Shown here: positions 17,358 through 26,027 of the stretch, piece after piece
How the letters are laid out: every line of letters begins with the position of its first letter
Numbering within the stretch: position 1 is the stretch's first letter
Assembly: GCA_965223035.1 (NCBI GenBank)
Contig: OZ244980.1
Span: forward strand, 310,001-374,000
Origin: CAMDPA01 sp965223035
GTDB taxonomy: Bacteria > Pseudomonadota > Alphaproteobacteria > Rhizobiales > Hyphomicrobiaceae
DNA length: 64,000 nt
Direction of reading: 5' to 3'
Translations under genes and position numbers: made by a program
Notes under the pieces: generated by a model
Databases searched by the model: none
What the model was told of the DNA's origin: nothing
What the model saw: only the letters and a program-made list of their open reading frames with translations

Positions 17358-18768
17358 GACTTTCTAAGGTTGAGCGTGATGCAACGAATACCGACATCAG
17401 CTTGTTCACTGCGTCCCCGTCATGCCATCAGGTTGCGCTCCGCGCCAGCTCCGCAGATCGTGCGACATCGCGTAAAGCAATCGTGAGATCAATCAAAAAG
17501 TATTCATTATTTGAATGTCGATAAAAAGCGGGGGACCTCATCTCAATCAGATTTGAACATTGAATATAGTTTATTAAAGACTTGTGAAAATTGCGCAGTT
17601 AGAAGGCTTTCGTTCTGGTTGGTGACGGCAATCCATCTCAGATTGCGAAGACTGTTGATCTCAATTCAGTTGAACTGATTTGGTTCAATTTTCGATCAAG
17701 GACGGCGACGATATTCAGCATCGCTTAAACTTCGCGCTGGCGTACCGGTCGAAATTCGGCGACTGCCGTGGCAGGTTTTCAACGTGGCCGGAGGTCGTAT
17801 GCAGGGGCAGCGTTGAAGCCGTGACCTCGCTCGCGTCACTTTGAGCTTAGTTCGCCCCTTTGATCGGTGGCTTCATTCAGAGCGATGGGCCCATTCCGGC
17901 CGAAGCCATAGGGAGGTTCGGATTGCCAGGTGCGTAGTTTGCAGCACCGCGTCGTCGGCAGGCCCAACGCGGCATCGCAACACGGCGCAACGGGCGTCGA
18001 TGGGCGATTGGGCGAGAAGTCCCGCCCGTTTGCTTTCGCGGTGTGGGTGGCGGGTGCAGTGTGCGTTGCAAGCCTGCGCCGCGGCACCGAGCGCAGCTGT
18101 TGGCGTTAGGCCGATGAAATCACGCCATCAGGCGTTGCCATATCAAGGCCATCACCTTGATCCGCCACATGCGGCACGCGAAGCTATGTTCGGTTAATTG
18201 AACAATGTGTCCATTAAGGGTACACGGCTTTTTAAGCAATCTCCTCTAGCTGATCGGGCAAAACTTAAATTTCCCGCCCAATTTGTGCTTTTCGCTATTT
18301 TTCGACCCGTGGTGCTTGGACGGCCCAGCACGTCTTGTCCGGTTTGGTGGACCGAGACGAAGCGTCGTTGCGTGCGGATGTCGAGGCATGAGGTGCGCCG
18401 AAAGCGCGTTGGTAACAGGGATGAGAGCCGAGATCGGATTCAGTCGCGTGGTGTTGGCACAAGCGTTTCGCATTGTCTGGAAGAAGCCGGCCGTGGGCTG
18501 GCATGATCGATCGGGCAGGCAGCGGCTGGGCGCCGCTCGCCTTTGGTTTTCAGGAGATATTGGTGCATGGGCCGGCCGTGACGGGGCTCCACGGCGGCGT
18601 GCAAGCGATCGCCACGGGTCACTGGAGCGCCCTCAAAGCCACTGCTTTGCCAGCAATCCTGCCGGCCCCACCTTCAAGGGCTCGGTGCCAGCGCCGACCG
18701 GTCCCGAACTTAAAATGCCTACGAATCAGATCTGTTTGACCACCGCAGTACAGGAGGCGACATAACAG
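17358..18768. other. 1.4-kb gene-free region before the hybrid kinase
   Basis: No open frame with recognisable protein character was found. The part at about 17470-17700 is clearly more AT-rich than its surroundings. It contains TTCAGTTGAACTGA and a nearby GGTTCAATTTTC, resembling palindromic motifs near the usher locus. AGGAGG at 18751-18756 serves the kinase start. Confidence 0.4.
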
Positions 18769-21009
18769 ATGCGCAAGCTTCTTGCAGAACAGATCGATCG
18801 GTCGAGGGTTCCAGGCGGGGCTGTCGACTTGGCCCGTCTGGTCGAGCAAGTGAGCGCGACCTATGAGACGTTTGAAAAGGATCGCCGGCGCTCGGAGCGG
18901 GCCTCACGGCTGATGGCTGCGGAACTGGAGCACCGCTCGGAACTCTGGCGGTTTCAGGCGAATCTGCTGGAGATAGCGGCGAAAATCAGCCCGCCGGAGA
19001 TCGTCGCCGCCGAGGTTTGCTTGATGTTCGAAACCTTTGTCCAGGGCGCGACCTGCAGCATCATGAAGCTGGAAGCCGGGCGATTGTCGGTGTTCGCGGC
19101 GCCAACGGCCGACCGAAACTGGTGGGCTGCCATGAGCGATCTGCCCGCCGAGGAGTGGCATTGCTCGTGTGGCACGGCAGCCTTTACCGGTGAGCCGCAG
19201 TTCGTTGAAAACGCGAGAACGGACCCGCGATGGGAAAAATACCTGGCGCTGGCCGAACAATACGACATCCGCGCATCGTGGTCATATCCGATTCTCGGCC
19301 GGAATCGGACGGTATTGGGGACGGTGTCGCTGATATCCAGCAAACGCAGACAACCGAGCGAACTGCATCAGGACATGCTCAAGGTCGGCGCCTACCTGAT
19401 TGCCAGCGCGTGGGATAACGCGCTCGCGCAAGCCGATCGGGTGCGGGTGCTGGCGGAAAAACAGGCCGCGGTCGCCCTTGCCAATGAAACTGCCGGGTTT
19501 CTCGCCAACATGAGTCATGAGATCAGAACGCCCATGAACGGAATTCTCGGTGCCCTTGATCTGATGCGGGTTGCCGGCACGGAGGTGGAAAGAAACGAGT
19601 TGTTAATCAGCGCAACCGAATCAGGCGAGGTATTGCTCAACCTAATCGATGAAATTCTCGACTACTCGAAACTTGAGCATGCCGGACTTGAACTCAGTCC
19701 GGCCGATACGAATTTGACGGAATTGGTGCACAGTATTGTCGGCTCGCTGCAACCAATCGCGAAAAAAAACAACAACGAACTGCAGGTCAGGATCGGAGCC
19801 GATGTCCCTGATGTGGTGCGCGTCGATGGGTTGAGGCTCCGGCAGGTTCTCGTCAACCTCGTTGGCAACGCGCTGAAGTTCACCACTGACGGGCGCATAG
19901 AAGTCACCGTCGAGACGATCGAGACATCGGCGCACGCCGCGACGATAAGATTTTGCGTGACGGATACGGGTGTCGGCATTCCGCCGGATAAGCTGGCAAC
20001 GGTGTTTGAGCGGTTTCGCTCGCTCGACCAATCATTCACCCGCAAATGCGAAGGAACCGGTCTGGGCCTCAGTATCTCCAACAAAATCGCTGAACTGATG
20101 GGAGGAAAGATCGAGGTCGAGAGCGAAGTCGGCGTTGGCAGCCGATTTTGGCTCGATGTGACGCTGCCGCTGGTCTTGGAGCAACGGCCGGCGCATCAAG
20201 ATGCGCAAAAGGTGGATACGGTGCGACTGCCTTGCTTACGGGTGCTACTCGCGGAGGATAACGAAACGAACGCCATGATCGCGATTAGGTTCTTGGACCA
20301 TGAAGGTCACATTGTCACCCGAGTTCGTAATGGTGCGGAGGCGGTCGCGGAGGCAAACAATGCGCCCTACGACATCATTCTCATGGATATTTCGATGCCG
20401 CAGATGGATGGTGTGACGGCGACCCGGCTGATCCGGTCGGGTGACGGACCGAATGCGGACGCGCCGATTATTGCCTTGACGGCCCACGTTGTTCCGCGAT
20501 TGCGCAAACAGATTCTGGATGCGGGTATCACGGACTACGTCTCAAAGCCAATTCGTCGAAATGCATTGGTTGCAATTCTGAAAGATTGGTCGGTTGCCAA
20601 GCGCGAGCCAAAGAATCGGTGCGAGCCGCACAGCGAGGAGGCCGTTATCGACCGTGCGCGGTTCGCCAAATTGGTGGAGGACTTCGGTGCGGATGACATC
20701 CCGATGCTGATCGACGTCCTGATCGGCGAATTCATGAAGAACGTCGAGGCGATCATTCAGCTCAAGCAATCCGAGGACATGGCGATGTTGGAGCGGCTGG
20801 CCCACAAGGTGGCGGGCGGCGCGCTGACGGTCGGCGCGGTGCCGCTTGAACGGGTGGCTCGAGAGATTGAAAGTATCGCGCATCGGCGCGAAAGTTTCCC
20901 GCACGAATTGACCGCGCAATTGGTGAAGTCGTCCCTGTCGACATCAAGCGCCTTGAGCCAAATTGTATTAACCAGGCAGCATAAGACGTTGGCCGTCACC
21001 GGCCAGTAG
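18769..21009 (+). CDS. soluble hybrid sensor histidine kinase (GAF-HisKA-HATPase-REC-Hpt)
   Basis: 746 residues with no membrane segment. A short coiled coil (about 22-60) is followed by a GAF-like sensory domain (about 60-220) and a kinase core. The phospho-acceptor is H250 in NMSHEIRTPMNGI. The ATPase boxes are NLVGNALKFT (about 363), DTGVGIPPDKL (about 399) and GTGLGLSIS (about 429). A receiver domain follows with E496/D497, D540 as acceptor and K593. The C-terminal Hpt domain has H679 in LAHKVAGG. It is an ArcB/BarA-like phosphorelay in one chain, lacking only an output regulator. AGGAGG lies 11 bases before ATG. The signal and target regulator are unknown. Confidence 0.93.
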   Translation: MRKLLAEQIDRSRVPGGAVDLARLVEQVSATYETFEKDRRRSERASRLMAAELEHRSELWRFQANLLEIAAKISPPEIVAAEVCLMFETFVQGATCSIMKLEAGRLSVFAAPTADRNWWAAMSDLPAEEWHCSCGTAAFTGEPQFVENARTDPRWEKYLALAEQYDIRASWSYPILGRNRTVLGTVSLISSKRRQPSELHQDMLKVGAYLIASAWDNALAQADRVRVLAEKQAAVALANETAGFLANMSHEIRTPMNGILGALDLMRVAGTEVERNELLISATESGEVLLNLIDEILDYSKLEHAGLELSPADTNLTELVHSIVGSLQPIAKKNNNELQVRIGADVPDVVRVDGLRLRQVLVNLVGNALKFTTDGRIEVTVETIETSAHAATIRFCVTDTGVGIPPDKLATVFERFRSLDQSFTRKCEGTGLGLSISNKIAELMGGKIEVESEVGVGSRFWLDVTLPLVLEQRPAHQDAQKVDTVRLPCLRVLLAEDNETNAMIAIRFLDHEGHIVTRVRNGAEAVAEANNAPYDIILMDISMPQMDGVTATRLIRSGDGPNADAPIIALTAHVVPRLRKQILDAGITDYVSKPIRRNALVAILKDWSVAKREPKNRCEPHSEEAVIDRARFAKLVEDFGADDIPMLIDVLIGEFMKNVEAIIQLKQSEDMAMLERLAHKVAGGALTVGAVPLERVAREIESIAHRRESFPHELTAQLVKSSLSTSSALSQIVLTRQHKTLAVTGQ

Positions 21010-21036
21010 GCGAGTGCCATGGCGTTTCAGAGTTAG

Positions 21037-21190
21037 CTAGAGCAACCTGCCTTTGATCGGAATCGGAACGATCCCGATTAAAGGCAGAAAGTTGCTCACC
21101 ACTTTAACAGCGATCATCTTTGCGCCTTAAATCGGAACCGGCGCAATTGGAATCGGCTTTGCGGTTCCGATTTAAGGCGCGATGATCTAG
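21037..21190 (+). repeat. family A element A5, full length
   Basis: A complete 154-bp copy running from CTAGAGCAAC to GATGATCTAG. Hairpin 1 pairs CTGCCTTTGATCGG with CCGATTAAAGGCAG. Hairpin 2 pairs GCGCCTTAAATCGGAACCG with CGGTTCCGATTTAAGGCGC around a 21-base loop. It fills the convergent gap between the hybrid kinase and the IclR gene. Confidence 0.9.
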
Positions 21191-21242
21191 CAAAGATCAA
21201 TGCTGCCAGGGTGTATGAGTTGGCGCGTGGGGCTTGACCTTG

Positions 21243-22025
21243 TCACCGGACGTCGGTGTTGGCTCGGGTGCGGCCGATGGTAGCCGACGACCGTTCCAGC
21301 ACGCGCTGAAAGGCGGTTGCGTCACCACCGATCCGTGCGGTTGCGTGCGCGGCGGCGGCCAACAGCAGCTGTTTGAATTCAATCACGGCAAGGTCCGAGA
21401 ATCGGTAGATCGGGCCGGACACCTGCAAAATTCCAGCCAGGGCGTTGTCGGCGCCAAAAACCGGAGCAGCGACGGCTGCAGCATCGCGAATACGGGTGCC
21501 GCGGGCGACCGCGAACATGTCCTGTTTCACGCGTGCCGCCGCGTCGGTCGTGGGCGCCGTAAATGCCAGTACGATGGCTGAGATCGCACTGTCGTCACGA
21601 TTGAAGCGGTCGCCTTCAGCGACACCTGCGTCGTGAACCGCCTGCGGAGAGGTCACGCGATGCAGACAGATCTCGCCGGCACCATCGTCAATGTAGAACG
21701 AGGCGCTTTCCTGGGTCGCGTCGGCCAAGTGCTGAAGGATCGGAACGATGCAGTCGCGAAGCCGGAACGAGGCCTGATAGGCGCGGCCCCACTGCATGAG
21801 TCGGGGTCCGAGGCGATATCGGCCGCCGTCTTGTCTTTCCAAACATTGGAACGTCTCCAGCGAGGCCGCGAGCCGGATGATCGTGCTTTTGTGCAGCCCC
21901 GTGCGACGGGCGAGTTCGGCCAAGCTCAGCGGCTCGCCGTTGCGATCAAATGCGGACAGGACGGCCAATCCGCGCTCCAGCGCCGCGACACCCGCGGCTT
22001 TGGTCTCAATCCAGGTTTTGGCCAT
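21243..22025 (-). CDS. IclR-family transcriptional regulator
   Basis: 260 residues from ATG 22025, which has GGGGGA about 7 bases upstream; an extended start at 22073 is possible. The N-terminal winged helix (about residues 14-75) has the family pattern LAELARRTGLHKSTIIRL. The C-terminal ligand-binding domain spans about 85-240. It is divergent from an amidohydrolase/cyclase/SDR/dehydrogenase group and most likely controls it in response to an aromatic or related acid, as IclR proteins commonly do. A strong inverted repeat lies in the shared promoter. Confidence 0.9.
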   Translation of the reverse strand: MAKTWIETKAAGVAALERGLAVLSAFDRNGEPLSLAELARRTGLHKSTIIRLAASLETFQCLERQDGGRYRLGPRLMQWGRAYQASFRLRDCIVPILQHLADATQESASFYIDDGAGEICLHRVTSPQAVHDAGVAEGDRFNRDDSAISAIVLAFTAPTTDAAARVKQDMFAVARGTRIRDAAAVAAPVFGADNALAGILQVSGPIYRFSDLAVIEFKQLLLAAAAHATARIGGDATAFQRVLERSSATIGRTRANTDVR

Positions 22026-22094
22026 CGTCGGTCGTCCCCCGTGATCGCCGCTTGACGCCGCGCTGAGCCGCATGATAGCCAGAAAGCCTACAAA

Positions 22095-22121
22095 ATAGAA
22101 GTATGTTCTATCAAATAGAAC
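22095..22121. promoter_or_regulatory. putative IclR operator, overlapping inverted repeats
   Basis: A perfect 7-bp inverted repeat GTTCTAT-CAA-ATAGAAC lies at 22105-22121. A third half-site ATAGAA at 22095-22100 pairs with TTCTAT to form a second palindrome. It sits between the divergent IclR and amidohydrolase genes, the expected place for autoregulation and pathway control. Confidence 0.6.
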
Positions 22122-22327
22122 TATGGGTCGCAGATGGGCCTATGATCTGAATGGGGATTTGATCTGAATAGGAATAAGGAGCCGCGAGGTCGCCCGAAGC
22201 GCCTGCGATCGAGCCTGTTCGGTTCGGGGCCAGATCGTCAGGCGACCAGGTTCGAGAACGGGCAGCAACGATCGGTCTGCGCCGCGGCCGACGGACGCTG
22301 AATTGGTTGAGTACGGTTGGACGCTGC

Positions 22328-23305
22328 ATGACGACAATCGACATCCATACGCACATGATCTCGCAGGGTTGGCTCGATCTTGTGCGGTCGCACGGCGGTC
22401 GCGACGTCCAAGTCCGTGACAATCCGAGCGGTGGGGCGACGCTCCATGAAAGCGGCGTGCCCAGCTTTTCAACCTGCCCGGAAATGCTCGACTACGCGCT
22501 CCGGATCAAGGACATGGATGCGGCCGGCATCGACGTGTCGGTGGTGTCGCTGACCGGGCCCAGCGTTTATTGGGGTAGCGCCGAAACGAGCGCCGCCGCC
22601 GCACGCCATATCAACGATACGATGTGCACGGCGCAATCGACTTACCCCGATCGCATTCGGTATCTGGCGACGCTGCCCTGGCAGCACCCGTCGTTGGCCG
22701 TTGAAGAACTCGCCCGCGCTGTCGCAAACCGGGCGGTCGGCGTGATGGTGCTGGCCAACATTCGCGGCATGGTGCTCACCGATCCGTCGCTGAAGCCCAT
22801 CTGGCGCGAGATCGATCGGCTCGGTCTGCCGGTGTTGGTGCATCCGACAACGCCGCCGGCGACAGCCGAGCTGTCATTGGGCCGTCTGTTGCCGTCGGTC
22901 GGCTTCACGTTCGACACGTCGCTGGCGGTTGGGCGCATGATCCTTGACGGCTTTCTCGATGAATTTCCCAACATAGCGCTGATTGCTGCGCATGGCGGCG
23001 GCACGTTGCCGTATTTGGCAGGCCGACTGGATTTGTTTTACGAGAAGCGGATGCCGCCGGAAGAGCGAAAGATCAGCCAACCGCCGAGCCACTATCTGCG
23101 GCGGATCTACTACGATTCGATCGTGTACCAAGCCAGCTGCCTGCAGCTGTGTCTGGAGGTCGGTGGTCCGGGCAACGTGATGTTCGGCACCGATTACCCG
23201 CATCCGGCAGACATTCCGCTTCTGCTCAAAATCGCCGATGAGCTTCCCGCCGGCGTAAGCTCGGCTGTCAAAGCGGACAATGCGCGTCGGGTGTTTCGAC
23301 TTTGA
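22328..23305 (+). CDS. ACMSD-type amidohydrolase / decarboxylase
   Basis: 325 residues from ATG 22328; a TTG at 22307 is an alternative. The amidohydrolase-2 TIM barrel shows metal ligands H7 and H9 in IDIHTHM, a histidine in LVHPTTPP (about 179), AHGGGTLPYLAGRLD (about 221-235), and the aspartate of FGTDYPHP (about 288). Families of this type decarboxylate ring-cleavage products or resorcylates (ACMSD, gamma-resorcylate decarboxylase) or hydrate oxalomesaconate. It is the first gene of a group with two cyclases, an SDR and an acyl-CoA dehydrogenase-type enzyme. Decarboxylation of a catabolic intermediate is likely but not proven. Confidence 0.82.
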   Translation: MTTIDIHTHMISQGWLDLVRSHGGRDVQVRDNPSGGATLHESGVPSFSTCPEMLDYALRIKDMDAAGIDVSVVSLTGPSVYWGSAETSAAAARHINDTMCTAQSTYPDRIRYLATLPWQHPSLAVEELARAVANRAVGVMVLANIRGMVLTDPSLKPIWREIDRLGLPVLVHPTTPPATAELSLGRLLPSVGFTFDTSLAVGRMILDGFLDEFPNIALIAAHGGGTLPYLAGRLDLFYEKRMPPEERKISQPPSHYLRRIYYDSIVYQASCLQLCLEVGGPGNVMFGTDYPHPADIPLLLKIADELPAGVSSAVKADNARRVFRL

Positions 23306-23460
23306 ACGGAGGGCATCTCCGATCGCTTTAATGGTTGGTGAGGGCTCTGCAGACGGGTCGGCCGCCGGCGGCTAGAGTAGGTTTAAGGGTTGGGACCTGG
23401 TTGCTCGTGTGTGCTGCAGCTTGGCCCGTTTGGAGTGATGGACAAAGAGCGTTGAATTCC

Positions 23461-24264
23461 ATGCACGAGATCACCGCGCCCGCAACGGGCCTGACATTCA
23501 TCGAACTGAGCCATCCCTGGGGGCACGGCATCCCGGTTTGGCCAGGCGACCACGACGTGCGCATTGAGCGGGTGGTGACCCACGCGACGCACGGGGTTAT
23601 GGCGCAAAAGATCACCACGACCATGCAGAATGGTACCCACCTCAATGCGCCGATCCACCTCATTCAGGGAGGTGCCGACGTGGCCGCGCTCGGCATCGAT
23701 CGGTTTTTCGGCAACGGCGTCGTGCTCGGCATCACCAAGGCCAAATGGGAGGTTGTCAGCATCGCTGATCTGGAAGCGGCGAAGCCTGAGGTTCGGCCTG
23801 GTGACGTCGTTATCGTCAATACCGGCTGGCACAAGCGATATGGCGATAGCCAGGACTATTTTGGTCACGCGCCTGGACTGTCAAAAGCGGCAGCGGAGTG
23901 GTTGGTCGCAAAACGGCCGCTACTGGTGGGAATCGACACCGCGGCGATCGATCATCCGTTGGCCACCTCGCTCGGGCCACATCGCAACGGTCCGCTAATG
24001 AAGCGACTTCCGGCCGCCTACGAAGCTGAAACCGGGCGCCGGCCAAAGGCTGACCATCCCGATTGGAATGGGGCGCACAAGGTGTTGCTGGGTGCGGGGA
24101 TTCCGACCATCGAGAACGTCGGTGGTGGCCTCGATCGGGTCACTGGCAAGCGGTGCACGTTCCACGCCTATCCCTGGAAGTGGAGGGGCGGCGACGGCTG
24201 CGTGATCCGCTTGATGGCGATTCTTGATCCCGGTGGCGCCTATCGCATCGAACAGGGGCAGTGA
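23461..24264 (+). CDS. cyclase-family (PF04199-type) hydrolase, altered metal motif
   Basis: 267 residues from ATG 23461. The fold matches the kynurenine formamidase / isatin hydrolase family: SHPWGHGIPVWPGD near residues 17-30, then the metal loop, then IENVGGGLDRVTGKR near the end. The canonical loop HxGTHxDxPxH is changed to Q56-N-G-T-H60-L-N62-A-P-I-H66, so two of the expected Mn/Zn ligands (first His, Asp) are replaced by Gln and Asn. The frame extends upstream to 23335, but that part is not conserved. The following gene overlaps or abuts its stop. It may be a catalytically altered partner of the next gene, or have a different chemistry. Confidence 0.78.
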   Translation: MHEITAPATGLTFIELSHPWGHGIPVWPGDHDVRIERVVTHATHGVMAQKITTTMQNGTHLNAPIHLIQGGADVAALGIDRFFGNGVVLGITKAKWEVVSIADLEAAKPEVRPGDVVIVNTGWHKRYGDSQDYFGHAPGLSKAAAEWLVAKRPLLVGIDTAAIDHPLATSLGPHRNGPLMKRLPAAYEAETGRRPKADHPDWNGAHKVLLGAGIPTIENVGGGLDRVTGKRCTFHAYPWKWRGGDGCVIRLMAILDPGGAYRIEQGQ

Positions 24265-24266
24265 AC

Positions 24267-25067
24267 ATGGCAGAGACGATCGGTGCCAACGGGCTGAAGT
24301 ACTACGACCTGACCAACGACTATGGCTATAACGTGCCGCAATGGCCGTCCTCGCCCAACCTCAACTTTCGGGTCACGAAGTTCCACGCCAAGGACGGCAT
24401 CTATGTGCAAGAGATCGACGCGATCATGCATCGGTCAACTCATATGGATGCGCAGCTGCACGTGACGGAGAACGGCACGACGCTGACCGAATACGATACG
24501 TGGCGACATTTCGGCACGGGCGTGGCGGTGTCGATCCCCAAGGGTAAATGGGGTGTGATTACGCCCGACGATCTGGAGCAGGCGCGTCCTCGGATCGAGC
24601 GCGGCGATATCTTGATGATCAATACCGGGAGCCACAAGAAGCTCGGCGACAACGATGACTACTACGCGTATTCGCCGGGCCTTTATAAGGAGGCGGCGGA
24701 GTGGATCGTCGAGCGTGGTGTCAGCATGGTGGGTGTCGACGTTCAGGCGCTGGATCATCCGCTCGGCACCAAGCTCGCTGACCATGGTCCTGGGCCGTCG
24801 CATCCGTATCTCAACGATGAGTACAAAGAGCTCACGGGCCGCAACATTGTCGATGATTTTCCGCATTGGGAGCCAGCCCACAAAATCATGATGGGCGCCG
24901 GCATCCCCGGCATCGAAAACGTCGGTGGTGACTTAGATCTGGTTACCGGCAAGCGCTGCACGTTCATGGCGTTTCCCTGGCGTTGGCAAGCCGGGGAAGG
25001 TTGCGTTGTCCGCGTCATCGCGCTGATCGATCCGGAGCAGAGGTTTCGCCTTGAATCCGGGCTCTAG
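24267..25067 (+). CDS. cyclase-family hydrolase, second paralogue
   Basis: 266 residues from ATG 24267, with AGGGGCAG about 7 bases upstream and only two bases after the preceding stop. Its end (IENVGGDLDLVTGKRCTF) closely matches the first cyclase, so the two arose by duplication. The metal loop is H55-R-S-T-H59-M-D61-A-Q-L-H65: all four metal ligands are kept, but the normally invariant Gly and Pro are Ser and Gln. Known relatives hydrolyse N-formylkynurenine or isatin. The two may form one enzyme with a catalytic and a modified subunit, which is an inference. Confidence 0.8.
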   Translation: MAETIGANGLKYYDLTNDYGYNVPQWPSSPNLNFRVTKFHAKDGIYVQEIDAIMHRSTHMDAQLHVTENGTTLTEYDTWRHFGTGVAVSIPKGKWGVITPDDLEQARPRIERGDILMINTGSHKKLGDNDDYYAYSPGLYKEAAEWIVERGVSMVGVDVQALDHPLGTKLADHGPGPSHPYLNDEYKELTGRNIVDDFPHWEPAHKIMMGAGIPGIENVGGDLDLVTGKRCTFMAFPWRWQAGEGCVVRVIALIDPEQRFRLESGL

Positions 25068-25079
25068 GACGCTGTTGGG

Positions 25080-25100
25080 TTGGCCTGCCGGCCGGGCCAA
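25080..25100 (+). terminator. possible hairpin after the cyclase pair
   Basis: TTGGCC and GGCCAA pair around a 9-base GC-rich loop, 12 bases after the second cyclase stop. No T-run follows, so factor-independent termination is uncertain. Confidence 0.3.
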
Positions 25101-25223
25101 GATGCCGTGTGATTTCGGCGCAGTTGGGCGCCGGCGCGATCGCTTCAACTGGTGTCGCTTGGCGAAACATTCCAAGCGAACCGCGCGTGGCAGGCTGGCG
25201 GTGCACGATAAAGGAACTGGCAC

Positions 25224-26027
25224 ATGATCTCCGAGCCGTTGAAAAATCCGCTTTCATTGTTTGATGTGGCAGGTAAGTCGGCGATCATTACCGGTGCGAC
25301 TGGCGCATTTGGTCGCGCCACCGCGCTGATGCTGTCTTCGCTGGGCGCCAAGTTGACGCTGGCAAGCGGTTCGGCTGAAGAGCTTGCGGAGGTGGCCGCT
25401 GAAGCACGCTCATTAGGCGCGGAGGTCGCCACCATTGCCAAGCGGCCGGACAGTTTGGAGGACGCCCAGGCGATGCTGGCCTTGGCGCTCAAATCGCACG
25501 GCAAAGTGGATCAGCTTGTGGTCGGATCCGGATACAATAAGGCCGGATTTATTCAGGACCTGGCCTATGAGGATTGGCAGGCGGTGATGGATGCCAACGT
25601 GCGGGGACCTTGGTTCATGGCCAAGGCGGTTGGCACTTACTTTATCGAAAACCAAGTCAAGGGCAAAGTGCTGCTGATGTCGTCGGTGCGCGGCCGGCAT
25701 GGCAACTATTCAGGTTATACTGGCTATTGTACGTCGAAGGGCGCAACCGATGCATTGACCCGCGTGTTGGCGACCGAGTGGTGCAAGTACGGAATTACTG
25801 TGAACGCGATCGCGCCGACGGTGTTTCGCTCCAAGTTGACGGCGTGGATGTTCGGCGATGATGAGGTCGGCCGGGCGACGGCGCAGCGTTCGTTAAGTCG
25901 TATTCCGCTCGGGCGTCTTGGCGAAGTCGAAGACCTGATGGGAATGGCGCTTTATCTGCTTTCTCCGGCGTCGGATTTTTGCACAGGACAGGTGATGTAT
26001 GTCGACGGCGGCTACACGGCGGGATAA
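25224..26027 (+). CDS. SDR-family oxidoreductase
   Basis: 267 residues of the classical short-chain dehydrogenase/reductase fold. The nucleotide site is TGATGAFG at about residues 24-31. The catalytic Ser-Tyr-Lys set is visible as MSSVRG near 152 and Y-C-T-S-K near 168-172. The C-terminus DGGYTAG is typical. It reduces or oxidises a carbonyl/alcohol using NAD(P). It follows the cyclases by ~155 bases and overlaps the next gene by 29 bases, so it belongs with the IclR-controlled group. Confidence 0.9.
   Translation: MISEPLKNPLSLFDVAGKSAIITGATGAFGRATALMLSSLGAKLTLASGSAEELAEVAAEARSLGAEVATIAKRPDSLEDAQAMLALALKSHGKVDQLVVGSGYNKAGFIQDLAYEDWQAVMDANVRGPWFMAKAVGTYFIENQVKGKVLLMSSVRGRHGNYSGYTGYCTSKGATDALTRVLATEWCKYGITVNAIAPTVFRSKLTAWMFGDDEVGRATAQRSLSRIPLGRLGEVEDLMGMALYLLSPASDFCTGQVMYVDGGYTAG

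Noticed and set aside
17836..18765. Several open frames of 60-160 codons before the hybrid kinase
   Set aside because: Arginine- and proline-rich composition, no ribosome sites, no motifs; treated as non-coding.
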